Shown piece after piece: positions 35,568-46,102 of a stretch of DNA of 64,000 nucleotides. Each line of letters starts with the position of its first letter. Position 1 is the first letter of the stretch. The DNA lies in NCBI GenBank assembly GCA_011032825.1, contig JAADJZ010000006.1, positions 1,674,001 to 1,738,000 of the forward strand. The letters are read 5' to 3'. The notes beneath the pieces are model-generated. The model did no database searches. It saw only the letters and a program-made list of their open reading frames with translations, and was not told where the DNA came from. A program made the translations under genes and the position numbers. The DNA comes from Massariosphaeria phaeospora (taxonomy: Eukaryota > Ascomycota > Dothideomycetes > Pleosporales).

Positions 35568-36575
35568 ATGTCGCGCACGACACTACCAGCTGGTCTCCTT
35601 CGCCTTGGCTCACAACGGTCAATCGCTCGCATGCCACATACATGGCGAGCGATTGACTCGGTCCCTTACATACGGTAACCAAATCCCATAGCCTGTCCGC
35701 ATACGCTTCAGCTCACACGGCATCAGTCTTCTCCCCGTCTCGCCTACATCGCAGCGCACCGTCGCCGCCAGATCATTCACTGTAGGCTGCACGTTTCAGA
35801 AGAAGGCAGGAAAGGCGAACAAGGTGCGCGCGAGCTCCGACTCGACGCCTCCCGTCTCTGGCCTTGCTGAGCCTACGTCTGCAGACGAAGCGTTCGATGT
35901 CTCCGGGTTGGAAGCTCAGGTCTTGAAAGCAATAGAGAAGCTCACACATAGCCTGAGCCAGCTGAGGGCCGGTGGGCGCTTGAATCCAGACATTCTAGAA
36001 GGGCTTCGAGTGCATCTAGGCAATGCTGGGAAAGATGGCGATGGCAAAGAAACTGTGAAGCTAGGCGATATTGCCCAGGTTGTACCCCGGGGCAGGGTGC
36101 TGCAAGTTATGTGTGGTGAGGCTGATGTAGGTCTGACCCTTCGATATCATAGGCGATAGAGCTGCAAGACAATAGCGCGCAACACACAAGTCTTTCCGGC
36201 ACATCGTATGCTAACGTAATACAGCACATGAAGGCCGTCTCCACTGCCATCGCCGCCTCGCCACACAGCCTGACACCCCTTCCACCACAGTCCGACGCGC
36301 CCCTTACGATCCAAGTCCCTATGCCACCACCTACAGGCGAAAGCCGCCAGGCCGCGCTAAAAGCCGCCAAACTGGCATCTGAGGATGCAGACAAGTGGAT
36401 CCAGAGCGCAAGAGCGAACCACAACAAAAAGCTAAGGAAATATCAACTCAACAAGAGCGTGCTGCCGGATGATTTGCAGAAAGCAGGGAAGCTGATGGAA
36501 GAGGTGGTGAAAAGGGGACATACTGAGGTCAAGCGAATTGCAGACGGTGCTAAAAGGGTGCTCGAGAGCCAGTAG
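35568..36575 (+). CDS. RRF1: mitochondrial ribosome recycling factor
   Basis: Three exons (35568-35674, 35727-36126, 36225-36575; introns 52 and 98 bp) give 285 aa. Exon 1 encodes a Ser/Arg/Leu-rich presequence (MSRTTLPAGLLRLGSQRS). A basic linker FQKKAGKANKVRASS, typical for fungal mitochondrial RRFs, follows. The RRF domain has LEAQVLKAIEKLTHSLSQLR and, at the C-terminus, RANHNKKLRKYQLNKSVLPD followed by a long helix ending in GHTEVKRIADGAKRVLES. The factor splits post-termination mitoribosomes with EF-G2. Splice phases agree throughout. The N-terminal exon is the least certain part. Confidence 0.9.
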
Positions 36576-36872
36576 ACCAGGGAGACGGATACCACATAAT
36601 CTTGCAATGGTTGATAAAGTCTAAGAGGAAGTATGGCCCTGAGCTCCAATCAAGTTCCTGTCATCATTCCTTTCAACCCTCAATTCGCCTATCCTCCCAA
36701 GCGTCTCATCATTGCACCCCGAGAGCGATTGACATATTACAGGGTTGAACGGTAGGGGCGCAGGCACTAAACAGGATCTATCTCCGGAACTAACGAGATT
36801 GATCCGCGCGCCTCCAAGACAATCATGTCAACGCAGCAACGCAACTCCGCGAAGCTACAATTCGACATTGAC

Positions 36873-37138
36873 TTAATACTAGCTTGTAGAGCTATCCTAA
36901 CAGCTGTAGTCCGGCAAGGGATAAACGTTTTTGAGGGACTTACTTTAACGCCGAATCTCACTCTGAGCACAATTCCACTCTCAAGCAATTGAATTGTCGA
37001 CGATGCCAATGGCCATGTTCTGTATGCCTTTTCGATCGGAAGCCAAGCGAAGGATGAAGCCGAAAGATTGGCGGCCCCCATAAGCTCGTGTAAGCCGTGC
37101 AGGACCAAGGCTTTGTTTACGCGGCCAACTTCATATCT
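36873..37138 (-). pseudogene. possible gene fragment
   Basis: Minus-strand DNA from an acceptor-like TTAATTATCAG near 37138 to a perfect GTAAGT donor at 36945 encodes a coding-like stretch (HELMGAANLSASSFAWLPIE). A downstream acceptor would add LRGVALLR and a stop at about 36873. No good ATG exon was found upstream, and the only in-frame ATG leaves under 60 residues. It may be a degraded gene or a tiny ORF. The rest of 36576-37335 holds nothing recognised. Confidence 0.25.
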
Positions 37139-37335
37139 GATAATTAAAGGTCAGCTAAACCTAACCTGGATTTCGGATGGTTATCATTGGGCAACTCGCT
37201 TGTTGCGTTGAGGCTTGCTTCAAGACCCGTAATTCAAGATCAAGAGGAGCTTCAGCAGACTTCAGCAACCTAGTAAAAACAGGCGGTGCGAAAAAAAATG
37301 AAAGGGTTAAATACTGAGGACTGCCACTCGTCGGA

Positions 37336-38436
37336 ATGTACCATCACCATCACCATATCCGTCAGATCAAGAACTTCTTTACGAAAGACCTACCATATTC
37401 AGTTACAGGCTTCCACCTGACACCAATGGCATCTCCAACATCCACCACCTCCTCCTCTACCTCCTCGACCACCATAGTCGCTACGTCACCCTCTTGCATC
37501 ACGGCTATTCCAGGCCCATATGGCTTCGTTCCCCCCGACGCTTGCAATGCCATATGGGCCTACTCCCCATCGTTCCCAGCCGCTGTAACCTTCAGTACGC
37601 TCTTTGGTCTGCTCACTCTATCGCAAATCGTGCTCGCGTTTATCTTTCGGAAACGGTTCTGCTGGGTCATGGTCATGGGTTGTTCTTGGGAACTCGTGGC
37701 CTTCATAACACGTTCATTGGGTTCTCGAGACCAGCAATCACTTGGTTACGCATATCCAAGCTTACTGCTGTTCCTCCTCGCACCCCTCTGGATCAATGCC
37801 TTTGTATACATGACAGCCGGCCGATTGATATGGACCTTTCATCCGGCAAAGAAGGTGTTCGGTGTGAAAGCGACCAGTATTGGCAAATACTTTGTATGGC
37901 TCGACATCGTATCTTTCCTTATCCAATGCGCTGGCGGAGTCATGCTCTCTCCGGAACAAGGATCAAAGATAATGGATATCGGTAAAACCGTCTATATGTC
38001 GGGCCTGGGTGCTCAGCAGTTCTTCATCGTGCTGTTCCTCATATTGATCATCCGGTTCCACATCGACACTCTTCGCCTCGAACAGCGTGACTCCCTACGG
38101 TCAAACAAGAAGTGCAAGTGGGTCACATACGCCCTTTACATCGTTCTTGCGCTTATCACCATGCGTATCGGATTCCGCCTAGCCGAGTTCTCCGGTGGAA
38201 TGGGTGCAGACAACCCCCTGCCCAATGAGGAGAAGTACTCTTTGATACTCGATGCGGCCCCGATGGTGTTGGCAATCTTTGTTCTTACTGTTGTTCATCC
38301 GGGTCTGGCGCTTAAGGGGTCAGAGTCAGAGTTTCCGAGTCGTAAAGAACGCAAGGCAGACAATAAGGCCAGGAAAGCGGAAAAGAAAATGTCTGGACAG
38401 GAGAAGGATGCAGCGAAGAAGAGGGGAGACAGTTAG
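37336..38436 (+). CDS. RTA1-like seven-helix membrane protein
   Basis: Single-exon frame of 366 aa. A lumenal/extracellular Ser/Thr-rich start carries the family text CITAIPGPYGFVPPDACNAI. Seven hydrophobic segments follow, including the conserved GSRDQQSLGYAYPSLLLFLL and YVWLD-like YFVWLDIVSFLIQCAGG. The cytosolic tail is Lys/Glu/Arg-rich. RTA1-family proteins are fungal plasma-membrane or ER proteins linked to lipid translocation and resistance to amphipathic compounds. The ATG at 37336 gives an unusual MYHHHHH start; the in-frame ATG at 37426 (MASPTSTT) looks equally or more plausible. It lies at the left edge of the oxidase-rich block, so export or tolerance is possible but unproven. Confidence 0.9.
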   Translation: MYHHHHHIRQIKNFFTKDLPYSVTGFHLTPMASPTSTTSSSTSSTTIVATSPSCITAIPGPYGFVPPDACNAIWAYSPSFPAAVTFSTLFGLLTLSQIVLAFIFRKRFCWVMVMGCSWELVAFITRSLGSRDQQSLGYAYPSLLLFLLAPLWINAFVYMTAGRLIWTFHPAKKVFGVKATSIGKYFVWLDIVSFLIQCAGGVMLSPEQGSKIMDIGKTVYMSGLGAQQFFIVLFLILIIRFHIDTLRLEQRDSLRSNKKCKWVTYALYIVLALITMRIGFRLAEFSGGMGADNPLPNEEKYSLILDAAPMVLAIFVLTVVHPGLALKGSESEFPSRKERKADNKARKAEKKMSGQEKDAAKKRGDS

Positions 38437-38589
38437 TGCACTGCTTACATCTCGGCGCATACCTTCAACAAACATCCGACGACTCGGTATGTAGCGCAGA
38501 AGGATACCAGTCACTACATGTCCGCTATTGTTTAGCACTACTCAGAGCGACGACCCTAAATCCGACCTCGAGCCAATTTCATCTGTTTC

Positions 38590-38755
38590 GCCCTTCTACA
38601 AGTGATCCTTTAGACAGTATACGAGATTATAGCAGTATATTAAGAAGTTGTGTTTGCTTGTACAACGCCCTACCGTATCCACTAGACTTATTAATGTCCT
38701 TTCCGCGCCTACTACCTGGAGATCGGGCAAAATGACCATAGGCTCTACTTAGATA
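38590..38755 (-). repeat. dispersed repeat, copy B
   Basis: Inverted relative to copy A. On the minus strand it has gtagtaggcgcggaaaggac followed by ttaataagtctagtggatac, and a separate block tatactgtctaaaggatcac. The order of blocks differs from copy C, as if cut from a larger or tandem parent. Confidence 0.7.
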
Positions 38756-38819
38756 ATACTAGGAAGCAGGAACCAAGGTTTGACATCTCAACATATTATC
38801 TCTATCTAACTGGGCGTCC

Positions 38820-40435
38820 TCAAAGCTTGAACCCAATGGCCTGGGATTGAAAAACTCCATGCGGATCATACGTCCTCGACACCTCGTTCAATTTGCGGTA
38901 TGACTCCTCCCCATAACTCTTGAGCGACTGTTGCCACGGTGCTGCATAATTGATATACTTAAAAGGATGAAACACCCCCTCCTGCTTGGTTGTCCCTTCA
39001 ATATCCGCCATTAGACCAACAATCTTGTCTCTTACAAAATCGGAATCTTCCTGGCGCTCCCAGTACACCGAAACGATGAATATAAGCAGATCCTCGTGCG
39101 GTGAGCTTTGAGGGGCAAAGCCCATAGCATTTTCAGAGTCCTTGGGTGGAGGAGGGCATTGTTGGTACGTGATCACTGAAGTGATGTCCTGAACTGAGCT
39201 GAGCTCCTTTGCTGATGCTTCCCAGATCTTGTTGATCTTCTTCATGATGCTAGCGTTGATGAAGAAAGTCGTGGTGACAAACGTGGCACTGCGGTAATCT
39301 TGTCAGGTATGTTATTCGCTCAGGCAAATTCGTACTGGTGTATACCACCTACCATTTGTTCTGGGGCTGATACTTGGTTAACTCCCGTGCGAAGTTGATC
39401 GTGCTGTCTATACGCATTGTGTTCGCCATTTGAGGCTCGATTTCCGCAAAGTGTCGGAAAGCTTGTGGATTCTCAACCGGTCGGAGATACCAATGATTAG
39501 CCGAGACGAGGAAACCCCCCATCTGGACAGAGTACAGGAAGCTCAGTTCGACTTGCGCGAGGGGTTCGTAGTCGCCACTCATCTTGAGGCGAATGAACGC
39601 CTCCAAAGCTGCGTCTTCTGCATCCCAAGGATACATCGTGGCACCTCCCCAGAAGCTTTCCAGTTGAAAGGTGGTTATGTCGATTCGCGTCACAATGCCG
39701 AAATTGCTCCGACCACCCTTCAGTGCCCAGAAAAGATCAGGGTGGCTCTTGTCGTTCACTTCAATAATTTCGCCAGATGCGAGAACGACTTCCATGTTGA
39801 CCACATAATCACATGCGAAGCCACGCTCAGGAGCAAAATATGAGAGACCGCCTGGAGTAGCATCGTAAGTAGCTATCGAAAATAGCTTATCGAAACATGA
39901 GAAGGGTCGTACCGCCAGTGATGAAGCCGCCCACCCCGACCGTGGACTCACGCGATCCCAAAGCGGTACGCTTTACGCGGTCAAGAACCTCATATACATT
40001 GATCCATCCCGCGCCGACTCCTACTCTGTACACGTCATCGTTATCGATCGACTTTGTGATCGTATTGAGTCCTCCCAGATTGATAGTAATGCCGTGGTCG
40101 GTATTCGACACTTCCGGATGGGGTTGGTGTCCGCCACTTCTGACGGCGAACTGTACCTCTGGATGTCCCGTCAGGACCTTTATCGCTGTTGACAAATCCT
40201 CGGTCGAAGTCGGACTGACGACACACGACGGCCTTTGGCGGGCTGAACGAAAGTAGTATGAATTCACTGATGAATTATAACTTGCTTCGTCCGCGAGGGA
40301 AACTTTCCCAGGAAGCGCAGCTCGAAGTTTTTCACAAGCCATAGTCTTTGGACAAATGATATCACTGGTGGAGATGAGGATAAATAGTAGTGGCAGGGCG
40401 AATATGAGATGGTTAAGGTATATGAAGAAGGCCAT
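38820..40435 (-). CDS. FAD-linked oxidoreductase, berberine-bridge type
   Basis: Three exons (40435-39913, 39851-39353, 39288-38820; introns 61 and 64 bp) give 496 aa. A hydrophobic N-terminus (HLIFALPLLFILIS) fits a signal peptide or anchor. The FAD-binding PCMH domain has VVSPTSTEDLS and the motif VRSGGHQPHPE, whose His is the usual covalent FAD ligand. It continues with STVGVGGFITGG, GLSYFAPERGFACDYVVNME and PDLFWALKGGRSNFGIVTR. The C-terminal BBE domain is complete (KYINYAAPWQQSLKSYG, RTYDPHGVFQ). Such enzymes oxidise alcohols, sugars or metabolite intermediates, often in specialised metabolism, and use O2. The substrate is unknown. An in-frame ATG at 40507 is less likely, because the 40435 start puts the hydrophobic segment at the N-terminus. 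Confidence 0.93.
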
Positions 40436-41154
40436 GGTTCTCGAGGTCTTATAGTGCACAAGTCTTGGGCGCGCTCGGCCGACGAGATGTCTAGTGTAAC
40501 ATGCCAACGGGACAATAATCGTATACTATATAGGCTGATGTAGAACGACGATAACACCAAATCCAATCATGCAAACGGATACGAGTGGTTGGAAACTACC
40601 CCTGCAATTATGTGAAGGAATTTGTTTTTGTCCACAGCCTTCGCCACGGCTGTTGACGCATTGGTCATCTTTCCAGTATTTGGCTCATGCCGCGATCGTG
40701 ATGGCAACGATGTGACGCTGTGCCATCGGACTTCAAGTTCGTGTACACCTGAGCTTTATGCAAGCTCCAATTAGCTGGGCCGTCGAGACGGATCAATAGT
40801 TCCCGTGGCATCACGACCACAAATTAGGCAGGTAAGCAATGTGGCACAGTATGCAAGACCTGGTGTGGTCGTACTATGTAGCAACTGCATACTGTGCCAG
40901 GATATCAATTATGGGTCATTATATCACTCATCCGAGCTGAAAGGGTGGTCTAAATCAAAATCCAAGGAACGTAGATCCCGAACTTTATTGGATTTCATCC
41001 GTCCCCTCAATCTTCGCATCTAAGTAATCAAAGCGAGTGTCCGTATAGGCTTACTGCATGAACAGCCCAAGCGGGAGCCAGGCCTGTTACTTCCGGATCC
41101 CTTGCCCAGAGCTCAGTTGCATTGCTACTCAAGCGGTGACTCGATCTTTAAGTG
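40436..41154. other. intergenic region with inverted repeat and shared motif
   Basis: About 0.7 kb of DNA between the FAD enzyme start and the P450 stop. It has a perfect 14-bp inverted repeat (TGGCACAGTATGCA at 40842-40855, its complement at 40886-40899, 30-bp spacer). It also has a motif ctgtgccatcggacttcaag at 40718-40740 that recurs, diverged, at 51059 and 51157. No gene was seen. Confidence 0.6.
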
Positions 41155-43170
41155 CTATTCGAGTTGACTCATACGGAAGCGTGAAAGTTTCCCATGACCA
41201 TTTTTCCGCGCGTTGCCGTTGAGTAGTCTCATATCATACTTTAACAAAAGCTGTGAGAGAACCATCTTGATCACTAGCTCTGCATGAAAGCGGCCAGGGC
41301 TTAATGAACAAGGTCAGCTTGATGGCCCGATAGGCAAAACCGCATATGGAAAGAGGTCTGAGATAGTAGGTGGTACGAACCATGCGAGTGAGCCATAACC
41401 CCACATAGGATACTCATGTGAGACATCGGTGAATCTAGACGGCCGGGATTGTGTACTCTTGGGGAGAAATCGCGTTCCCTCGAACTGGTCAGGTTGGGCG
41501 TAGATCTGTGCATCGTGGAGGATATCGCCTGCGGGCACACAGATAGTGGCACCTCGCGGAACTGTTACTGAGCCGTCGGTAAACGTGTAGGCTTCTACAG
41601 CCTTTCTTCTAACCCCAACTACTACCGTTAGAGGTTTGTGCAGAACGGTAAAGGTGACAGATGATGTTGTTACTCACGTGTGTCTAACGGGTTCAATCGC
41701 AGTGTCTCTTTGATCAAGCTATCAAGGAAAGGTAGATTCCGCAAGTTATCGTAGTCCAAGAAGTCTCCACAGCCTTCGAGCTCCTGTCTTAGTCGAACCT
41801 GCCAATCCGGCTGCGCACAGAGCTCAAGAAGGATGAAGTGAAGATTCATCCATGGCTGGTGCGAAGCGGCAAACCAAACGCCCAGCAGGTTCTGCGACTT
41901 GACATCAGCTCCATCCCAATACCTACTTGAACTCCCAAGGTTGGTCATATTATGAATGATAGTGTACTAGAAGTTATTAGCTGAGATACTGCCCTGTGCC
42001 TGAGGAACCAACAGGTTTAATCGCCTCTGGTTCGTCCCAATTTTCCCTTCCAGGGCCCATGATGTCGTAAAAGTGACTTTGTAGAATGTGCATTGCTCTT
42101 CCTCGTTTGGTAATAATAAAGTGGACGATGCTATTCAAGTTAGCATCTTTCCTGCCCTTGAAAGTATCCTAAATTACTTCCTGACCCATCAAGTCTGGAG
42201 GATCAAAGAAACGGAATTCAAAAGATTTTACTCACGGTGACAGGAACCCAGGAGTAACTTGAAAGGCCATCATGCAGTTAATCATATCTCGCGAGTACTG
42301 CAACAAAGCAGCTGAAAACTTCTCATTCGAAGCTGGAAGAGGAAGTTAGACGTAGCCGGCAACCTTACAGATTTGGGAATGGTGCCCTTACTTAGCTTGT
42401 CCCCAAAGAAAATCAGACTCATCATTCGCGAGGACAACTTTCGACATATGTGCGCCATCGACAATGTCATCTCTCCTAAGAACATCAGTAACGTTCACCG
42501 GAGCCAGAGGTACTGACCGTTTTCAGCACGACCATGCTGGAGCTCTTCATAGAATGCATAATTGAATCTGACAAGGAGGTATGGATACAGCCCCTCAAGG
42601 TCCTGTCGGCCTCAAACTTCTAGGACGCGGTTGTTCAGTTTATTTCTAACAACTTTGTGATCGATTCGGTTATGATCTAGGTTGTTCATCGTGTGCTTGA
42701 ATCCAAACATCTAGACCAGGTCAGTGATTCATCGGGGAAGACATGGCGAAGCAAGCCTACGTCGGCGTATGCAGCCTGTTGCGAGAGACATGTGACTTCG
42801 CTGAACTCAGCAATGTGTTTCTTGGAAGTCACTAGTATGAGAAGCTGTGAACTCTTCCATGGTTTGTAGAATTTGCCACATCGCTGAGATTGAACCCGTC
42901 AGCTTAATTCTAAGAGGAGAGGCGTGAGCGTGAACTCGGACTCACAAAGTCGTGAATTATTGGAACTATCATACTAGCGTTGCGATAGCATTTCGCTAGT
43001 AACCCCTAAAATCGGAGACATTAGAATCGAGCACTACGATAGTTGGACTCAATGCTTACGTTCCACCGAGCGTGACTCCATGAATACAGCAGTAACAGCA
43101 ATGGTATCGCGATGATTGGCAGGAGCGATACTAAGCTTTCTTTCGTGACGTAACCAAACGTCATGGGCAT
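41155..43170 (-). CDS. cytochrome P450 monooxygenase (first of two)
   Basis: An 11-exon model (43170-43060, 43005-42946, 42883-42761, 42710-42651, 42602-42518, 42475-42392, 42332-42236, 42130-42013, 41966-41678, 41618-41381, 41299-41155) stays in frame for 469 aa. An N-terminal membrane anchor (LVSLLPIIAIPLLLLLYSW) fits an ER P450. The I-helix region is ADVKSQNLLGVWFAASHQPW, the ExxR motif is SLIKETLRLNP, and the heme loop is WGYGSLACPGRF with the cysteine split by the last intron. Trp replaces the usual Phe of FxxGxxxC, as in many fungal families. Exon 4/5 is doubtful (42,603-42,660): the cleanest frame uses a non-consensus GTTAGA donor. Some introns are only 42-48 bp. Oxidises an unknown lipophilic substrate. 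Confidence 0.75.
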
Positions 43171-43861
43171 GTTGCTAGAAGAACCTCGGAAAACAAGGAT
43201 AATAAATTTTCTAGATACTTCACCACAGGCAAAATATCACGTCTTCCTTTATGTTAGTCTTAGTGTCATCAACACTTTCCCCTGACGGGATCGAAAGACA
43301 AGCTAGGCGAAATGGGCGCGCGAGATAGTGCAAGTAAGACGCATGTGAAATGTGCTCCACTATGGGCAAGAAAAACTGTATCCTCGGGGCACCAGTTCAT
43401 CTGCATGGGAGGCCTGGTGTTCTGAATCCTTGTTTGAGACGGATTTTGGTAGGGTATAATAACGGTTGACCTGCTGTGGCACAGTCGGCTTTCCCGAACA
43501 TGTAGCACACACATCTTTCCCGGCGTCTACATCGACTGGCTGACAATTGCAGTAGTCTTACTATGCAGGATACCAATGAACCTGGTCAAAATTGAGCCTC
43601 GCCTCGTGCAAGACTGAAGCGAAGTAGGAAGGAGGCAGACGCTTTGCCGCCTACAGACACCAGACATCGGAAATCTCAGCAAACCTGTCCTACGTACTTC
43701 GACCAATATTATGCTTCTTCCGAACAGTTCCTCTTACCACCGCTTGCACTGATATTTCGATATCGTTAGACGCATCCATCTCCGCTTGAATACTGAATTT
43801 ATTCCGTTTGGCAAGACGCAAGACGCAAGCCATCTACAATCTCGACGATACGTTCTCCCAA
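43171..43861. promoter_or_regulatory. divergent promoter region, P450 and rhodopsin-like gene
   Basis: The 691 bp separate the ATGs of two head-to-head genes, the arrangement expected for a shared bidirectional promoter. It contains ctgctgtggcacagtcgg near 43470, sharing the TGGCACAGT core of the inverted repeat at 40842. No coding potential was accepted. Confidence 0.4.
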
Positions 43862-43915
43862 ATGTCTCCCGAAGAGCTAGCAAGCCAACCGGCCTCCCAA
43901 GCACCGTTGGGAGTA

Positions 43916-43920
43916 GTCTC
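43916..43920. repeat. target-site duplication (left)
   Basis: GTCTC immediately precedes the left LTR and is repeated at 49005-49009 after the right LTR. Five bp is the standard copia duplication length. Confidence 0.95.
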
Positions 43921-44066
43921 TGTAACGGTTTGGGCTTGCCCAGACCTACTCTAGTACAAGTTGGGATAGCTCATGTACGGCCATCTATATATGTAGCTCA
44001 CCCCACCTCAGGCAGTCAATTAAGCGCAGTTCCTCCCCTCTCTCATCCTCTAGTTGCACCGTTACA
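43921..44066 (+). repeat. left LTR
   Basis: 146 bp, identical by eye to 48859-49004. It has short inverted termini TGTAACGG/CCGTTACA and a TATATA box candidate near 43985, so it can act as the element promoter. Confidence 0.95.
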
Positions 44067-44084
44067 GTTATGAGCCCGGAAGCC
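44067..44084 (+). other. primer-binding site, half-tRNA type
   Basis: GTTATGAGCCCGG begins directly after the LTR. It is complementary to GGGCTCATAAC, the anticodon region of eukaryotic initiator tRNA-Met, not to a tRNA 3' end. Drosophila copia is known to prime from a 5' half of initiator tRNA-Met at this place; the same mechanism is inferred here. Confidence 0.7.
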
Positions 44085-44152
44085 TTCATTTAATCGCTGC
44101 GTTCACCCGTTCGACGATACTCAACACTAGGAGCAGATTCAGCAGAGTAATG

Positions 44153-44797
44153 ACTACTCAGGAGCAGGAAATGCAGGTGGCGAGAGCGTCAGTTACCCTC
44201 AGAAAGCCAGACGACTGGTCGAAATGGCTGTTCACAAGGAAGATCTCTGCAGACCGGAATAGTCTGTGGGAATATGTCAATCCAGATCTAACGCCAGAGA
44301 GGCTGAAGAAGCTGGAGGATGAGAGACCAGTTGAGCTCGAAGTGAGGAGATTCAGAAATCCTCAGCCAGACGAGCAGATCGATATCCCGGACTTGACGGC
44401 GGCAGAGCTCGCTACGTACAACTCCTGGGCTAGACGATTCGATCGAGATGAGGCTAAGTGGCTCACGAAGGAGAAGGCTCTCCGAAACCTGAGCCTAGAG
44501 ATCGTGCAAACGATCGATATCAAGCACCTGGACCTCATACTCGACTGTGCAGACGCATACAGCCAGCTACGGACGCTGAAGAAGCACCTTTGCCCATCGA
44601 CTGGAGAAAGGAATCATCAGCTAAGAGCTCGGTACAAAGCGGTCTGTATGAGGCCAAAGAGGGCCAATTTGGACGCCTGGTTTGACGAGTGGGTAGTGAT
44701 TACCCGACTCCTCACAGAGGCTAGCATGCCGGAGATAGCTGGCAACAGAGCGCAGGAAGAGTTTATCCTGTCAATCAGAGGTCTTGATGATAGCTAG
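44153..44797 (+). CDS. copia gag-like segment
   Basis: 214 aa from ATG 44153 to the first in-frame TAG (44795-44797). Charged helical capsid-type text: SLWEYVNPDLTPERLKKLED, then the DTKHLDLI-like IDIKHLDLILDCADAYSQLR and LDAWFDEWVVITRLLTEA. This matches the N-terminal part of fungal copia gag. The frame continues open past the TAG. Confidence 0.85.
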   Translation, partial: TTQEQEMQVARASVTLRKPDDWSKWLFTRKISADRNSLWEYVNPDLTPERLKKLEDERPVELEVRRFRNPQPDEQIDIPDLTAAELATYNSWARRFDRDEAKWLTKEKALRNLSLEIVQTIDIKHLDLILDCADAYSQLRTLKKHLCPSTGERNHQLRARYKAVCMRPKRANLDAWFDEWVVITRLLTEASMPEIAGNRAQEEFILSIRGLDDS

Positions 44798-46102
44798 TCG
44801 GCTACCCAGCTGCAGGACCTTATCAAGAAGGAGCAGAAGGATGAGGATTTTCCACCAATCACGGATCTGATCGCAGAATTCAGATCGTACTATCGCCGTA
44901 CACGGCCGATAGCGTCAGGGCTAGGAACGTTTGCTACGCTCGAAGTAGCAAGTAGCAGCAGCAATCAAGAGACGCTAGCTGCAGCTCAGGCAGGAAATCC
45001 ACTGCTAGCTCGAGCTCGTGCAGGACCGTACATACCGAGGTGCCTTGATGGGCAGTACCACAAGTTTGAGAGCTGCCCGTACGTTAACCTAGCAGTACGT
45101 GCAAAGGGCTGGAAGCCGATACAGGCAATCCAGGAGAAGTTCACGGAGCTTCGAGATAGCCCTACCTCGAACTTGACAGCCAACGCTCTAAGAGCGGTGG
45201 AGAAGAACCTCAGGAAGAAAGGAGCGCAGGCTGAGATCCAGAGTACGTCCGTGATCAGTATGGACGATGGACAGCCAGCGCGCGATAGGCCACATGTCAA
45301 TGCGGTGCTGCAGACGGCTGCAGCTACAGGGCTATCAGCTCCACCGCTACTCACGAGGTGGATCCTCGACCCTGGCTCGAACTGCCACGTCACGAACACG
45401 AGGGCGGCGGATTGGATCACGACACAGAAAGGTGGGACCTCAGACGTCGTGTATGCGGGCGGAGTCCTTGCTCAGGTAGAAGAGTGGGGTGAGACAGTGA
45501 TCAAGGTCAAGACTCCGACAGGAGAAGGGACGATGAAGCTCACGTGGGTGGCTTATATCCCTGGCTTCTTCACGAGCGTCGTTGGTCTGTCGCGGAGCCG
45601 ATCTCTCGGTATTCATTTTAACTCAGGCAGGAACTGTCTGTATCAGAAGAAGGCCTCAAACGTGATCTGTCTACTCCAGTATAGGGACGGGCACTGGCTC
45701 GTCGATATAGAGAGAGCTCAGCGAGCTGAGCCAGCGTTGATATCGGTGTACGCTGCTCGGTACACCAAACCCTCAAGAGAACCGAGAAAGGAACTCAGCG
45801 TCAGTCAGGAGACGGCGCATCGGATGTTCGGCCACGTTGGCCGAAAAGCAGTTAGGCACTTGAACGATTATGTGCTCGGGATCAAAGTTGACGAGCAGTC
45901 AATTGCTTCAGCATGGACAGACTGTCAAGTCTGTATTGAGGCAAAGCTTTACAGATTTGTAAGCAGAAGAGCTCAGAGCGAGCTAGCTAACCGTCCATTC
46001 CACCGACTAGGCATGGACCTGGTTCAGCTAAGAGAAAGAAATAAGCGCTGCTACAATGGAGATCTATGGATGCTCCATGCAGTATGCTCGTACAGCAAGT
46101 AG
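44798..46102 (+). CDS. copia gag C-terminus, protease and integrase N-terminus
   Basis: Same frame as gag, lying between the two TAG codons. It has a degenerate zinc-knuckle region (CLDGQYHKFESCPY) and the protease site WILDPGSNCHVTN, the DPGS variant usual in fungal copia elements. The HHCC gag-pre-integrase motif follows (HRMFGHVGRKAV ... CQVCIEAK). The first integrase catalytic Asp is in RLGMDLVQL. It has no ATG of its own near the start, so it would need readthrough or a spliced/recoded product. Confidence 0.85.
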   Translation, partial: SATQLQDLIKKEQKDEDFPPITDLIAEFRSYYRRTRPIASGLGTFATLEVASSSSNQETLAAAQAGNPLLARARAGPYIPRCLDGQYHKFESCPYVNLAVRAKGWKPIQAIQEKFTELRDSPTSNLTANALRAVEKNLRKKGAQAEIQSTSVISMDDGQPARDRPHVNAVLQTAAATGLSAPPLLTRWILDPGSNCHVTNTRAADWITTQKGGTSDVVYAGGVLAQVEEWGETVIKVKTPTGEGTMKLTWVAYIPGFFTSVVGLSRSRSLGIHFNSGRNCLYQKKASNVICLLQYRDGHWLVDIERAQRAEPALISVYAARYTKPSREPRKELSVSQETAHRMFGHVGRKAVRHLNDYVLGIKVDEQSIASAWTDCQVCIEAKLYRFVSRRAQSELANRPFHRLGMDLVQLRERNKRCYNGDLWMLHAVCSYSK

